From: Batkoa obscura
Lineage: Eukaryota; Entomophthoromycota; Entomophthoromycetes; Entomophthorales; Batkoaceae
Length of the DNA: 64,000 nt
Reading direction: 5' to 3'
NCBI GenBank assembly: GCA_030770535.1
Contig: JASVEC010000042.1
Span: 186,001 to 250,000, forward strand
In this document: piece by piece, positions 11,194-20,650 of the stretch
Layout: the number at the start of each line of letters is the position of its first letter
Numbering within the stretch: the stretch's first letter is position 1
The notes under the pieces: model-generated
Databases searched by the model: none
Told to the model about the DNA's origin: nothing
The model's input: the letters and a program-made list of their open reading frames with translations, nothing else
Program-made: the position numbers and the translations under genes

Positions 11194-12053
11194 TATTAAT
11201 AATGTAACTATAACATTAAAAGGGTTTATTTGTTTGATAGTAAATATCCAATGTTGGTTGTAAAGCAGTTGATAATAAATACTCCTCAATAAAGTTTTAT
11301 AAGAATATGTATTTATTTACATACTACAACTTTGATTAATATTAATATATATATTATATTAGTAAAAGCCTTGTTAATCTGTGAATTTTTATTAGATCTA
11401 GTAAAAACTCAGCTAACTTACAATATAAACTATAATTTAATAACTTAAAACTGTGCCAGATACTTTTACTTTTTAATAAAAAAATTTGTCTATAGAATTT
11501 TAAGCAAAGTTTTAAAATACAAAATATTTAAAAATTGGATAAAAAAAACGAAACTAATTTAGATATCCCTTATGTTTTATTTACCTTATATATTTATCAC
11601 CTAATCAGATAATTTGAACAATAATTTTTTATACTAAAAAATTTAGATTTACTTGAAAAATATATGGGATATCTTTCTGGCTTCATTACTTTTTCCACTT
11701 TTTAAGCAAAAAGAATGCCAATGTAAAAAACTCTGATAAAGCAACATCAATAATTTTTGTATTAAATTTACAGCAGCAGTTCTATTGTAATCTAACAATT
11801 GTTTATTTAAGAATAAAATTATAAAATCAGCTAAAATCTATAGTTTAGGCATTAAAAATACAAAACAAACAAACGGGTGATTAAAAACTACTGTAAATTG
11901 AGTCGAAGCAGGGCTGCTATAACTATATAAAAATACATCAATTTGTCTTTATATATGCGCCTTAGTATAAATGTAATATTTCTAGATTGTTTATTAAAAT
12001 TAGATATAAAATAAAATAAATTTTATAAAGATAATCATAAAAAAGTTGTTTAT
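11194..12053. other. AT-rich intergenic DNA
   Basis: Apart from one half-length repeat copy at 11665-11707, nothing is recognised up to the UGT tail. Confidence 0.45.
11665..11707 (-). mobile_element. truncated MITE, left half only
   Basis: TGGGATAT followed by CTTCATTACTTTTTCCAC and TTTTAAGC matches the first ~43 bp of reverse-orientation copies. The rest of the element is missing and unrelated sequence follows. Confidence 0.6.
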
Positions 12054-12302
12054 TTATTCAGTTTTAGTTTTAGTAAATACTTGCTTATACAGTTTATACA
12101 CAACTTTTGATAAAAAATATAAAGAATATAAAAATAACAAAAGCCCTGACATCAGTGATAAAATAGCAGCACCATAGATATCAATACCTTTAGCTTGTAT
12201 AAGGGACATTTGATTTGATATTGGAATAAGATGTTTGACTTCACAAGGTGGTAAATCGGAATTAGGATTATAAGGTTCATGTTTTCTACATGATTTAGCA
12301 GT
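12054..12302 (-). other. orphaned Cys-rich and membrane-anchor tail of the UGT gene
   Basis: Directly after the UGT stop codon, in the same frame, 82 further codons stay open to a TAA at 12054-12056. They encode a Cys/Pro-rich stretch (AKSCRKHEPYNPNSDLPPCE), then a hydrophobic segment (GAAILSLMSGLLLFLYSLYF) and a basic end. That is the expected layout of a UGT C-terminal membrane anchor with a short cytosolic tail, so this is former or conditionally used coding sequence rather than a 3' UTR. Confidence 0.75.
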
Positions 12303-13766
12303 TTAAGCATGCTGTTCAAATAAGTCAACTGCATAGTCGAGCCTTCTTGAATTGTGATGAGAGATGGTCTTCATCCTTGATAGGTTCGATTTGAATTTAT
12401 CATCTTTGTCCTCAATAATGGTCTTAAATTGTTCCTTTAAAGATTCAGGTGTAAAGTCATCTTTATTAACAAATAGTCCAGTTCCAGCTTCTTCTAATTT
12501 ATGTGCATTCCTTAGTTGATCCCCAAACAATGCCAAACACAATGTTGGAGTTCCTGAGTAAATAGCTTCAAAAGTGGATTCTAATCCACCATGAGATATG
12601 AATAATTTAGTATTTTTATGATTTAAAATTGAAACTTGTGGCGCCCAAGATAATAGTTTAATTTTATCATTTTTTCCTTCAAATAAATCTTGTACTTTTA
12701 ACTTTCTTCCTTTACCATCACTCACTTCTATTGGGAAATCATCTTGGTTAGTACGTCCCAATCCCCATACTACTCCATCAATCATACCTTTCTCAATAGC
12801 TAACAAAGATCCCTCTAAAATTCGCTTTGTCAACTTATCATTTAATACCGAATTCGAACCAAATGCAACAAATAAAACATTTTGATTGTTGTTTAAAAAG
12901 ACATCTAATTCAGGTGTTAAACTGTCTTTGTTTTCTGATACAATTGGCCCGACATTAATTAAATTTGGAATCAAATTGGAAGCTGGCTCAAATCCAATAA
13001 AAGTATTTGCAATATTTATTCCATAATTTAATCCTGCATGTATTCTGGTATTAGATGGAATTCCATATTTTACTCTTATCTTATTTTCCATATGATTAAT
13101 TTGAGATAAATAGTATATGCTAATTATTGGTTTTATGATTTGAGAATAGAAGCGTTCAACAAAAGACATATCTTTAGTATAAATTGGTCCATATTCAAAT
13201 CCCATGGTAATAAATGGCTCCATAGTTAATCCTACACCATCAGTAGTTTGATATCCAGTAATCAAAGGAATTCCTAAATGTTTCGCTAAATCTATACAAG
13301 AATGTGCAAAAAAATCACAAACCAAAAGATCTGGTTTGGTTTCCATAATGTAATCTTTGAAATTCTGAAAGGTAAGGTCGTAGTTTCTAGCAAAGAGTGG
13401 TCCAAATGTCTTTTTCATTATTTTAGCAGAATCCTCTGTACTCTTTTCTAAAATGCGCTTTTTCATCATATTTCTCATTTTGTCTTCATCAAGGAGTCCG
13501 CCACCCAAAGAGTAATTCCCAATGTTATATTCTTTGGTAAATCTGATATTTTCTTCTAATGTTGCGTAAGTTACTTTGTGTCCTCTATGTGCTAGTCGGT
13601 TTCCTATTTCTAATATAGATTTAATATGACTTCTTCCTCCAAATGCTGAATGTACTACAATATTCAATTTGGAACTTGTATTTAAATCAAATGCTTGTCC
13701 TTTACCGGCGAGCCCATTTAGCCCATCTAATAATCCAGTACCAAATATAAGTGGCAATAATTTCAT
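12303..13766 (-). CDS. UDP-glycosyltransferase, GT1 family, stop before membrane anchor
   Basis: Single-exon 487-residue protein that would transfer a sugar from a UDP-sugar to small lipophilic acceptors (steroids, sterols, toxins) in the secretory lumen. N-terminal hydrophobic leader (about 1-26), then the acceptor half with HSAFGGRSHIKSILEIGNRL (39-58; family motif for loading near a glycine-rich turn). The C-terminal half has VAFGS (300-304), WAPQ (374-377) and SHGGLEST..AIYSGTP, the UDP-binding signature, with the donor-site His392 and a D-Q pair near 416-417. The frame ends TAA after EQHA, yet continues in register for 82 codons with an anchor segment. As read, the product is lumenal or secreted and unanchored, or the gene is freshly inactivated. 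Neighbouring DNA is repeat-rich. Confidence 0.9.
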   Translation of the reverse strand: MKLLPLIFGTGLLDGLNGLAGKGQAFDLNTSSKLNIVVHSAFGGRSHIKSILEIGNRLAHRGHKVTYATLEENIRFTKEYNIGNYSLGGGLLDEDKMRNMMKKRILEKSTEDSAKIMKKTFGPLFARNYDLTFQNFKDYIMETKPDLLVCDFFAHSCIDLAKHLGIPLITGYQTTDGVGLTMEPFITMGFEYGPIYTKDMSFVERFYSQIIKPIISIYYLSQINHMENKIRVKYGIPSNTRIHAGLNYGINIANTFIGFEPASNLIPNLINVGPIVSENKDSLTPELDVFLNNNQNVLFVAFGSNSVLNDKLTKRILEGSLLAIEKGMIDGVVWGLGRTNQDDFPIEVSDGKGRKLKVQDLFEGKNDKIKLLSWAPQVSILNHKNTKLFISHGGLESTFEAIYSGTPTLCLALFGDQLRNAHKLEEAGTGLFVNKDDFTPESLKEQFKTIIEDKDDKFKSNLSRMKTISHHNSRRLDYAVDLFEQHA

Positions 13767-14523
13767 TTTCCAATAAATATTTAATTAAATTGTTTAAATT
13801 TTACTTTTATCCTTCATTTTTATTTTTTAGCCATTTTATACAATTTCTTTGATTTGTAATACTCAATTATCTAATCCGCTAAGCCTTGATATTGAATTTT
13901 GGGCTATGATCAGATAGCTGGCATTAAAATTAGTCAATCATTATTCAACCTTAACAATTGAATTAGTGAATGCAACAATGTAATTATGTTTCAATACTTT
14001 TTTGAAACTATCATTATTTCTATTTATGTATAATTTACCTTAGCTTTGATTAGCAATTCAATTTTTAAAAGAAAGGACTGTATTAATGGGATAACATGGT
14101 ATTAAGTCTATAAACTATTGATAAAAAAGCATACTGTGTTTACATAAATGCAGAATCTTTGCCTTTATTGTCTAAAAAGTATGGAATTACTAGTTCAATA
14201 GATAAAGTATTATTTATGTTGAAATAAGATTTGAGTTGAGCTCCAAGATTTTAGTGGAAAATACGTCAGGTTAAAATCCATCTTAAAAATAGCTTAAACT
14301 CAAAAAATTTGTCTATTATTGAGTAAATCGAATTTTTATTATTTCTAAATTAAACTTTACTATCTACTTTAACTATAATCTTGAACTTCTATTAACACAA
14401 ATAAATTAGCTAACTCCATCAAATCCGTTTTGTTATATTTTTATGCCCTTGAAGTTTGATTAGTAAGCTTGTAATCAAAGCTCCTTAATTCATGTTAATA
14501 AATAGACAGATAGTTTTAAAATA
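13767..14523. other. upstream region of the UGT gene
   Basis: AT-rich, no TATA box close to the ATG that stands out, no open frame and no repeat copy until 14524. Confidence 0.45.
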
Positions 14524-14620
14524 TGGGAATGTACTGTATTTGAGAATTTTACTAGCAATTTTTCCGCTCAAATAAATAGCGCTTAAAAAATGGAAAAAGT
14601 GATGAAAGAAAACATCCCTA
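14524..14620 (+). mobile_element. short TIR element (MITE), copy 5
   Basis: Forward copy, TGGGAATG to CATCCCTA. Interior GAATTTTACTAGCAATTTTT and AGCGCTTAAAAAATGG match the family. The flanks no longer match (TA versus AT), suggesting an old copy. Confidence 0.8.
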
Positions 14621-14689
14621 ATAGTGCAATCGATTTAGAATTTTTTTAATTTACTGTAAAAACTTTTATCACTTAGTTATAAAGAATAT

Positions 14690-14790
14690 TGGGGATGATT
14701 TTTTTGGTTTCATTACTTTTTTCATTTTTTAAGCACTGTTTATTTGAGCAGAAAAATTACTAGTAAAATTCTCAAAAAAAATACATCCCA
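14690..14790 (-). mobile_element. short TIR element (MITE), copy 6
   Basis: TGGGGATG to CATCCCA, with AT on both sides (14688-14689, 14791-14792). Reverse orientation, only 69 bp from copy 5. Confidence 0.85.
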
Positions 14791-14792
14791 AT

Positions 14793-15210
14793 TATTTTCT
14801 TTTTTTTGATGTCCATACTTGATAACCATAATAAAAAATAACTGTCATCATATTCTATATATAGTCACACAGTTAAAATATGAAAAAAAATCCATAATAA
14901 ACTAAGCTTAACTAAATTATTTCCTGACATTATACTTTTAATAAAGGTATTATTTTTCTAATAGTGTTTATATAAATCTTATAATAATATCTTTTTATTT
15001 TACTTGTTTTATATAGTTTATGTTTATTATATACTATTTTTTATAGTTCAAGTTTATTTTAGTTATATAAAATATGACTTTTTGACTTATAACTATTGAT
15101 TAAGCAAAAACTGCTTTTAACTTTAATTATTGAACACTAGCTTTTATAAAAGTATTTAAAGTTTTTATGAGTATTTTTAAAGCAATATAACTCCAAAAAA
15201 ATACAATTAA
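14793..15210. other. AT-rich spacer
   Basis: Nothing recognised between two repeat copies. Confidence 0.4.
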
Positions 15211-15294
15211 TGGGGGATGTATTTTTGTGTTTAAGAATTTTGCTATTTTCCGCTTAAAATATGGAAATAGTGATGAAGTCAAAAAATATCTTTA
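15211..15294 (+). mobile_element. short TIR element (MITE), copy 7, internally deleted
   Basis: Starts TGGGGGATGTATTTTTGTG and keeps the TTTAAGAATTTTGCT and GTGATGAAGTC parts, but lacks about 16 bp of the middle. Its right end is degraded. Confidence 0.7.
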
Positions 15295-15512
15295 GTAAAT
15301 ATAATTTAAAATAGTCTATTTTTTTATTAGCTTTGGTTTTTATATTTGTAATACCAAAATATTAAAGTTAATAAAATAAGATAGTTTAAAATAAACTTTT
15401 TTGAGCTTTTAAATAATTTTAGTTTTAATATTTTAATATGTAAAGATTAAAATAAAAGTTGCTACTTTATAGCTTATCGTTTAAATATACATTTGACTAA
15501 AAAAATGTTATA

Positions 15513-15612
15513 TGGGGATGTATTTTTGTACCCAGGAATTTTGCTAACAAATTTTCCGCTTAAATAACGTTTAAAAAGTAGAAAAATAATGAAGTAAAAA
15601 AAAACACTCCCA
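15513..15612 (+). mobile_element. short TIR element (MITE), copy 8
   Basis: Complete forward copy, TGGGGATG to CACTCCCA, flanked by TA (15511-15512, 15613-15614). Confidence 0.85.
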
Positions 15613-16920
15613 TATAAATTATTTTTATTTGATTTAATGTTTAAAAGAACAAAAAGTTAGTACAAAATAACTAGAAAAAAAGTAAAACAAATAAAGAAAA
15701 ACTAGAAATTATATATTAGTATATAAAAATTAAATTAAGACATTGTTTACTAAAGCTTATCCATCATATTTAATTAAAAGTTTTATTATGACCAAATTAA
15801 ACGAGTATACACAACTTTATAAAAGCAGATATTCATGTTTTAAAAGTTTAACAAAGCTTTAATTCAATAATATAATGTGACAAAAAAAGCTTTAAAGTAT
15901 ATATTAATGTTTTTTAAATTAAAAATTACTATAAAAGATTGAATGTTCTTTTTTAATAATCAAAAAATCGAAGATAAATAAATTTGAAATTTTTTTACAC
16001 TTGTTAAAATTAATAATATTACTTTTTTACAGTGTCATTAATATAAAGATTTAAGAAATAAATTATAGATTATTTTAAACTATATTTACAAGTTTTATAG
16101 TTATCTGCTCTTTTTGGCAAATTATGTTATTTTGAAAATGTCCAGATAAACTGTGGGCACTCTGTTTCAATATTTTATCACATTATTCATTTAGATCTTA
16201 AAGTGTAAATAAACAAATAAATAAATAAATTGTATATTAATTATGACGAACATTTTTTCATTAAGAAGATTATGCAATAGATAATGTAATGATAAAAACT
16301 TGATATTAAAAAACAAATTATACTTAATATTATATAATCTGATACCTTATTTTTAGAATATCATTATTCTATAAACTAATTCTAAAAATAAAAAATAAAA
16401 TCCATTTTTAAAAGGTTCAGTTTCAAACACTCAAATTCCTTGCATAGTTTTAAAAATACTGGGGACAGAACAAGCAATAAATAATACTATTTTTACTTCA
16501 TTAATAATTTACTTAATTTATTACTAAACGGGTATTCTTCTATTAGATGGAAATTAAATATTAAGTCAACAGTCACGAATTTAATAACTTAACAATACAA
16601 GCTCAAATAAACTACATTTAAAACAAATGTCAATAATATAACAATATTGATTATGAGATCACTTAATATTAAATAATGAAATAGTTTTGAATTCAAAGTT
16701 TTATTTGAAACCAAAAACCACTGAGCATTAAAAGTCACACTAACCACTAGTCTGGGTGTAAAAAAAGTTAAATTTAAAAAAAAAGCTCAAAATTTCCAAA
16801 AAAATCAAAAAAAATCAATTCTTAACTAATCTAATATTATGTTCAGGGGTAAATAAGTGTTCTAAAAAATATATAAATAGTAAATTAAAGCCTTGAACTT
16901 TTTTAAGACACAATTTTAAA
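15613..16920. other. intergenic region with promoter of the DNRLRE gene
   Basis: 1.3 kb of AT-rich DNA with a short (AAAT)n run near 16206-16229 and a TATA box at 16870-16877. No other feature seen. Confidence 0.45.
16870..16877 (+). promoter_or_regulatory. TATA box of the secreted DNRLRE-like gene
   Basis: TATATAAA 43 bp upstream of the ATG at 16921, the same motif and similar spacing as at the aspartic protease gene. Confidence 0.6.
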
Positions 16921-17520
16921 ATGAAATTTTTGTATTATTTTACCTTCTCTTTATCTTTGAACTTTATAACACCTGCTTCACTTTCATTATCAAAAAGGGA
17001 GGATTGTAAATTATCGAGTTTAACTCCAACAATCCAAGGAAACCCATACTATTCAATTTTACCCTTAGATGCTTGTCCAGTGTGTCCAGAAACAAACAAT
17101 TGTAATGAATGCAAAGTAAAAGTTAGTGATACATTTTCAGTAAGAAACACCCGCTTTTGGTCTAAGATATTACTTGGGTTTACCTTACCAAAAGATAGAA
17201 AAATTAAAAAATGTACTCTTAGCTTAATCCCGGTTGAAAATCAACAATTTCTTTCATCAAACACTTTAGTTGATGTTTATACTACTACTTCTTTTAATGC
17301 TGATGAGGTGACTTGGGATAATAGTCCAAAAGACAATGACTTGATTTCTACTTTTGACACTAAAAATCCAAATCCAATAGATATTACTAAATATTGTCAG
17401 GGGGGTGATGTTTACTTTTCAATTGTTAAAAATGATACCATTGGACCTGAAAATATTTCTTTTTATTCCGCTACTTCTCAAAAACCACCAAAATTAGAAG
17501 TGGAGTATGAATCTCCTTAA
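16921..17520 (+). CDS. secreted DNRLRE/CBM96-like protein
   Basis: Single-exon 199-residue protein. A signal peptide covers about residues 1-24 and a KRE site lies near 25-27. A small Cys cluster follows (PLDACPVCPETNNCNECK, about 49-66). The rest reads like a DNRLRE beta-sandwich: SDTFSVRNTRFWSKILLGF, a central beta strand KCTLSLIPVE, the W-D-N-S-P turn (TWDNSPKD) and the end SFYSATSQKPPKLEVEYE, which matches the family end around 'S..SG.AP.L.V.Y'. Family members are extracellular and often bind polysaccharide; substrate is unknown here. Assignment is by pattern, not by a search. Confidence 0.8.
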   Translation: MKFLYYFTFSLSLNFITPASLSLSKREDCKLSSLTPTIQGNPYYSILPLDACPVCPETNNCNECKVKVSDTFSVRNTRFWSKILLGFTLPKDRKIKKCTLSLIPVENQQFLSSNTLVDVYTTTSFNADEVTWDNSPKDNDLISTFDTKNPNPIDITKYCQGGDVYFSIVKNDTIGPENISFYSATSQKPPKLEVEYESP

Positions 17521-17629
17521 CTTGTAAAGTTTAAAAAACTGTATATATTGTTTAAAAAAACTAAATAAACCTTTTTTTTTATAAATTTTATGTCTTTCTA
17601 ACAAATTATTTTATTTCAAATTTTGAATT

Positions 17630-19801
17630 TTAATGCAAAGTTGGCATATTTACGGTAGCTCTGGTAGAAGTGGCATCTTCTTCACGCCATAAAGAAGTTA
17701 TAGTTTTAAGTTGGGTATAAAATTGGACACCAGAACGACCATAAAAGTTAATATCTCCACGAATAGAGTCTCTAGATCCAGTGAAAGCGAACATCGGAAG
17801 TGGGACAGGCTAAATAAGACGTATTAAATAAATATGATAAATAAGTTAAAAGTTATATTACAATTGGAACATTAACACCCTATAAAAAAATAAAAGTTAG
17901 CACTCGTTTTGCAAACTAAATGATTAAAAACTTACAACTTGACCGATATCAATTTCTTTACAGAATTTCTTGGAAACAGAGCCTGAAGTGGTAAAGATAG
18001 CAGTACCATTACCATAACGATTAGCGTTGACGACACTGATGGCATCATCTAAAGTATCGACATCAAGACATACTAATACTGGAGCAAAGATTTCTTCTTG
18101 ATAACATTTCATGTGTGGTTTGACATTAGTGATAATAGTGGGACCTAAAAAGTTTCCTTTTTCATAACCAGCAACCTAAAATTGTTAAGTAAATTGAACT
18201 AAATAAGAGTATAGCTTTGTTACAGTTGGGTTACGACCATCAAGGATGACGTTAGCACCTTCATCAATAGCTGATTGAATAAGATCATGAGCACGTTTAA
18301 GGGCCTTTTAATAAATTAGTTAGTATGATTGCAAACTAAACTATCGATGATAATTACATCTTTAGAGATCATTGGACCAATATCAGTATTGGCTTGGAAA
18401 CCTTCATTAACACTTAATTTTTGAGCACGTTCAACAAGTTCAGGCAACCTAAAAAAGAAATTTAAAAAAATATCACCTGTCTTATCAAAAATAGTTACCA
18501 TTCTTTAGATTCACCAACGAAGACAGCAGTTGAAAGAGCCATACATCTTTGACCAGCAGCACCGAAAGCAGCACCAGTCAAAGCATTAAGAGTATGGTTT
18601 TTATTAGCATCTGGCATAATTACACCATGGTTTTTAGCACCTAAATTAGCCTAAATAATAATAAATGCGAACCAAACTTAACTATCTACTATCTTACTTG
18701 GACTCTCTTTCCGTTTTTACTACCACGTTCATGAATATATTTACCAGCATGATCGGAACCAACGAAGGAGATAGCTTTGATACTTGGTTCATCACAAATA
18801 AAGTTAACGGTATCTACTGAACCATGTACAACATTTAATACACCTTTAGGAATACCAGCTTGCTCAGCTAATTCAGCTAAAATCATCATTGCTCCTGGAT
18901 CTTTTTCAGATGGTTTAATGATAATAGTATTACCAGTGGCAATAGCTACTGGGAACATCTGATAGGGTTTACAGTTATTATTTTATTCCTGAGTTTAATT
19001 ATATTAATTACCCATAATGGAATCATAGCTGGAAAATTGAATGGACAGATACCACCAACAACACCTAACGGTTCACGTACGGTGTAGGTATCCATATCTT
19101 TAGCTACTTCAGTAATTTGTCCTAAAGTGTATTCTGGTAATCCACACATCGATTCAACGACCTCTAAATAAAATTTAAATAATTTTCAATAATAGTAAAT
19201 AACTAAGCTTACGTAATCCACGTAGTACGTCACCTTTAGCATCTGGGAAAGTTTTTCCTTGTTCAGTAACAATGGAAGTAGCAATACGATCCTATTTAAC
19301 TATATTAGTAAAAAGTAATAAATTCCCAATATGATATTACCATGTTGTTACGAATAAGAGCTTGTAAGTCTAACATTTTACGTTGACGAGATAAAACAGA
19401 GGTATTTCTCCAAGTTTTAAAAGCTTCTTTAGCAGTTGAAGCGGCATAAGCCAATTCTTCTGGAGTAGATTCTGGAACCAAAGTTAAAAGTTCTTGGGTG
19501 GCCTAAGTAAATAAAAAGTAAATAAAACAAGCGTAATATAATTAATATTAATAATCTTACCGGATTACGAAGTTCAATCCATTTTTTAGTTTTGGATTCA
19601 ACAAACTCGCCATTGATATAATTTTTAGTTACATATTTTGGTTGTTCATGATTTAAGACGCTAACAGTGAAGTTGCGTACTTTGAAAGATAATGTTTTCT
19701 TTGAGGAAAGCCTAAAAAATATATAAACATCCTTTCTTTATCTATAACCATATAGTAAATTACTGTGCTAACTTAAAACCTTTTAGTGTATTAATGAGCA
19801 T
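17630..19801 (-). CDS. methylmalonate-semialdehyde dehydrogenase (acylating), mitochondrial
   Basis: Converts methylmalonate semialdehyde or malonate semialdehyde with CoA and NAD+ to propionyl-CoA or acetyl-CoA, in valine and pyrimidine breakdown in the mitochondrial matrix (ALDH6 family). Twelve exons: 19764-19801, 19561-19711, 19341-19502, 19213-19291, 19012-19163, 18698-18958, 18499-18650, 18358-18448, 18224-18304, 17936-18175, 17862-17879, 17630-17809, giving 534 residues in frame throughout. Residues 1-37 are basic and hydroxylated, as in a matrix presequence. Cofactor segment [21 protein letters not shown] (184-204), [11 protein letters not shown] (259-269) and the catalytic Cys317 in [10 protein letters not shown] are present. 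Exon 11 is only 18 nt and encodes GVNVPI, indispensable for the conserved VGVNVPIPVPLP block. Confidence 0.95.
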
Positions 19802-20650
19802 CTTAAAAAATTACTTTTATTATATAACTCGAATTTCGAAATTTATACTATCTTTTTAGCCACCTCGGCATAGCCAATCACTATCGACTATGATTCTCAC
19901 CTTTCGTCAAGTAAGCTTTTAGATATTATTCTTATCCCTTTTGTCGAGATTACTAAATTTACTACTCAACTTACTTTTAATTTTAGTCTTTATCAGCTGA
20001 TTCGGTGAAAGATTAAAGCTATGAAAAGGTAGCCAATAAATGGGCAAATAATATTTGAAACTTGACCTATCACTAGGTTTAGTTTGCTAAAAAAATACAA
20101 TGTTTATTCATTTTATCTATTGATATTTATTAGGGTTCGTGTATGTTTAGGCGATTTTTAATTAAGGAATTAAGTAGAAACTTATCTGGTTTCTAATATA
20201 TCTATTTTAAAATACCTAAAAAGGGGCTAGTAGCTGACCTGCTGTAATAAGCAATCTCCCGATTTTAAAGGTAAACCATATTAAATATTTTCATAAAGTT
20301 TGTTTTCCAAAGTGATCCTGACCACTTTTCAATAATTATATCAGGGTTGCTAGTTACGAATGTGGATTTCTGAATAAATGCTTTATCCACCATACAGCTT
20401 TTAGTTAAAATCTTTTCTCTAATTTTTTAAATAAAAATAAACTTAATTTATAACTTTAGTTTACAACTTTGGTTACTTATATTACTACTCGTATAACTAT
20501 AAATAATAGATTAAGTTAAATTAAATGCTAAACTTGACAACTTATTAAATAAAGGACATTTTTTTCAGATTTCAGTTTTAATATCTATAAAGAAACTGAC
20601 TAAGTAAGTGTATTACAATTATAAATTAATCATTGTCACATTGTAAACTT
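19802..20650. promoter_or_regulatory. spacer between eIF5B stop and dehydrogenase start
   Basis: 850 bp, both flanking genes on minus. It should hold the dehydrogenase promoter (near 19802-20100) and the eIF5B 3' UTR. The part at about 19860-20350 is visibly less AT-rich than other spacers but shows no open frame or known site. Confidence 0.45.

Noticed and set aside
16206-16229. (AAAT)n run, and similar TTAA/TAATAT runs in NMD3 introns
   Set aside because: Ordinary simple-sequence DNA in a very AT-rich genome; not arrays of interest.
18689-18962. Short frames on both strands in the dehydrogenase gene
   Set aside because: They are single exons or shadows of the spliced methylmalonate-semialdehyde dehydrogenase gene.
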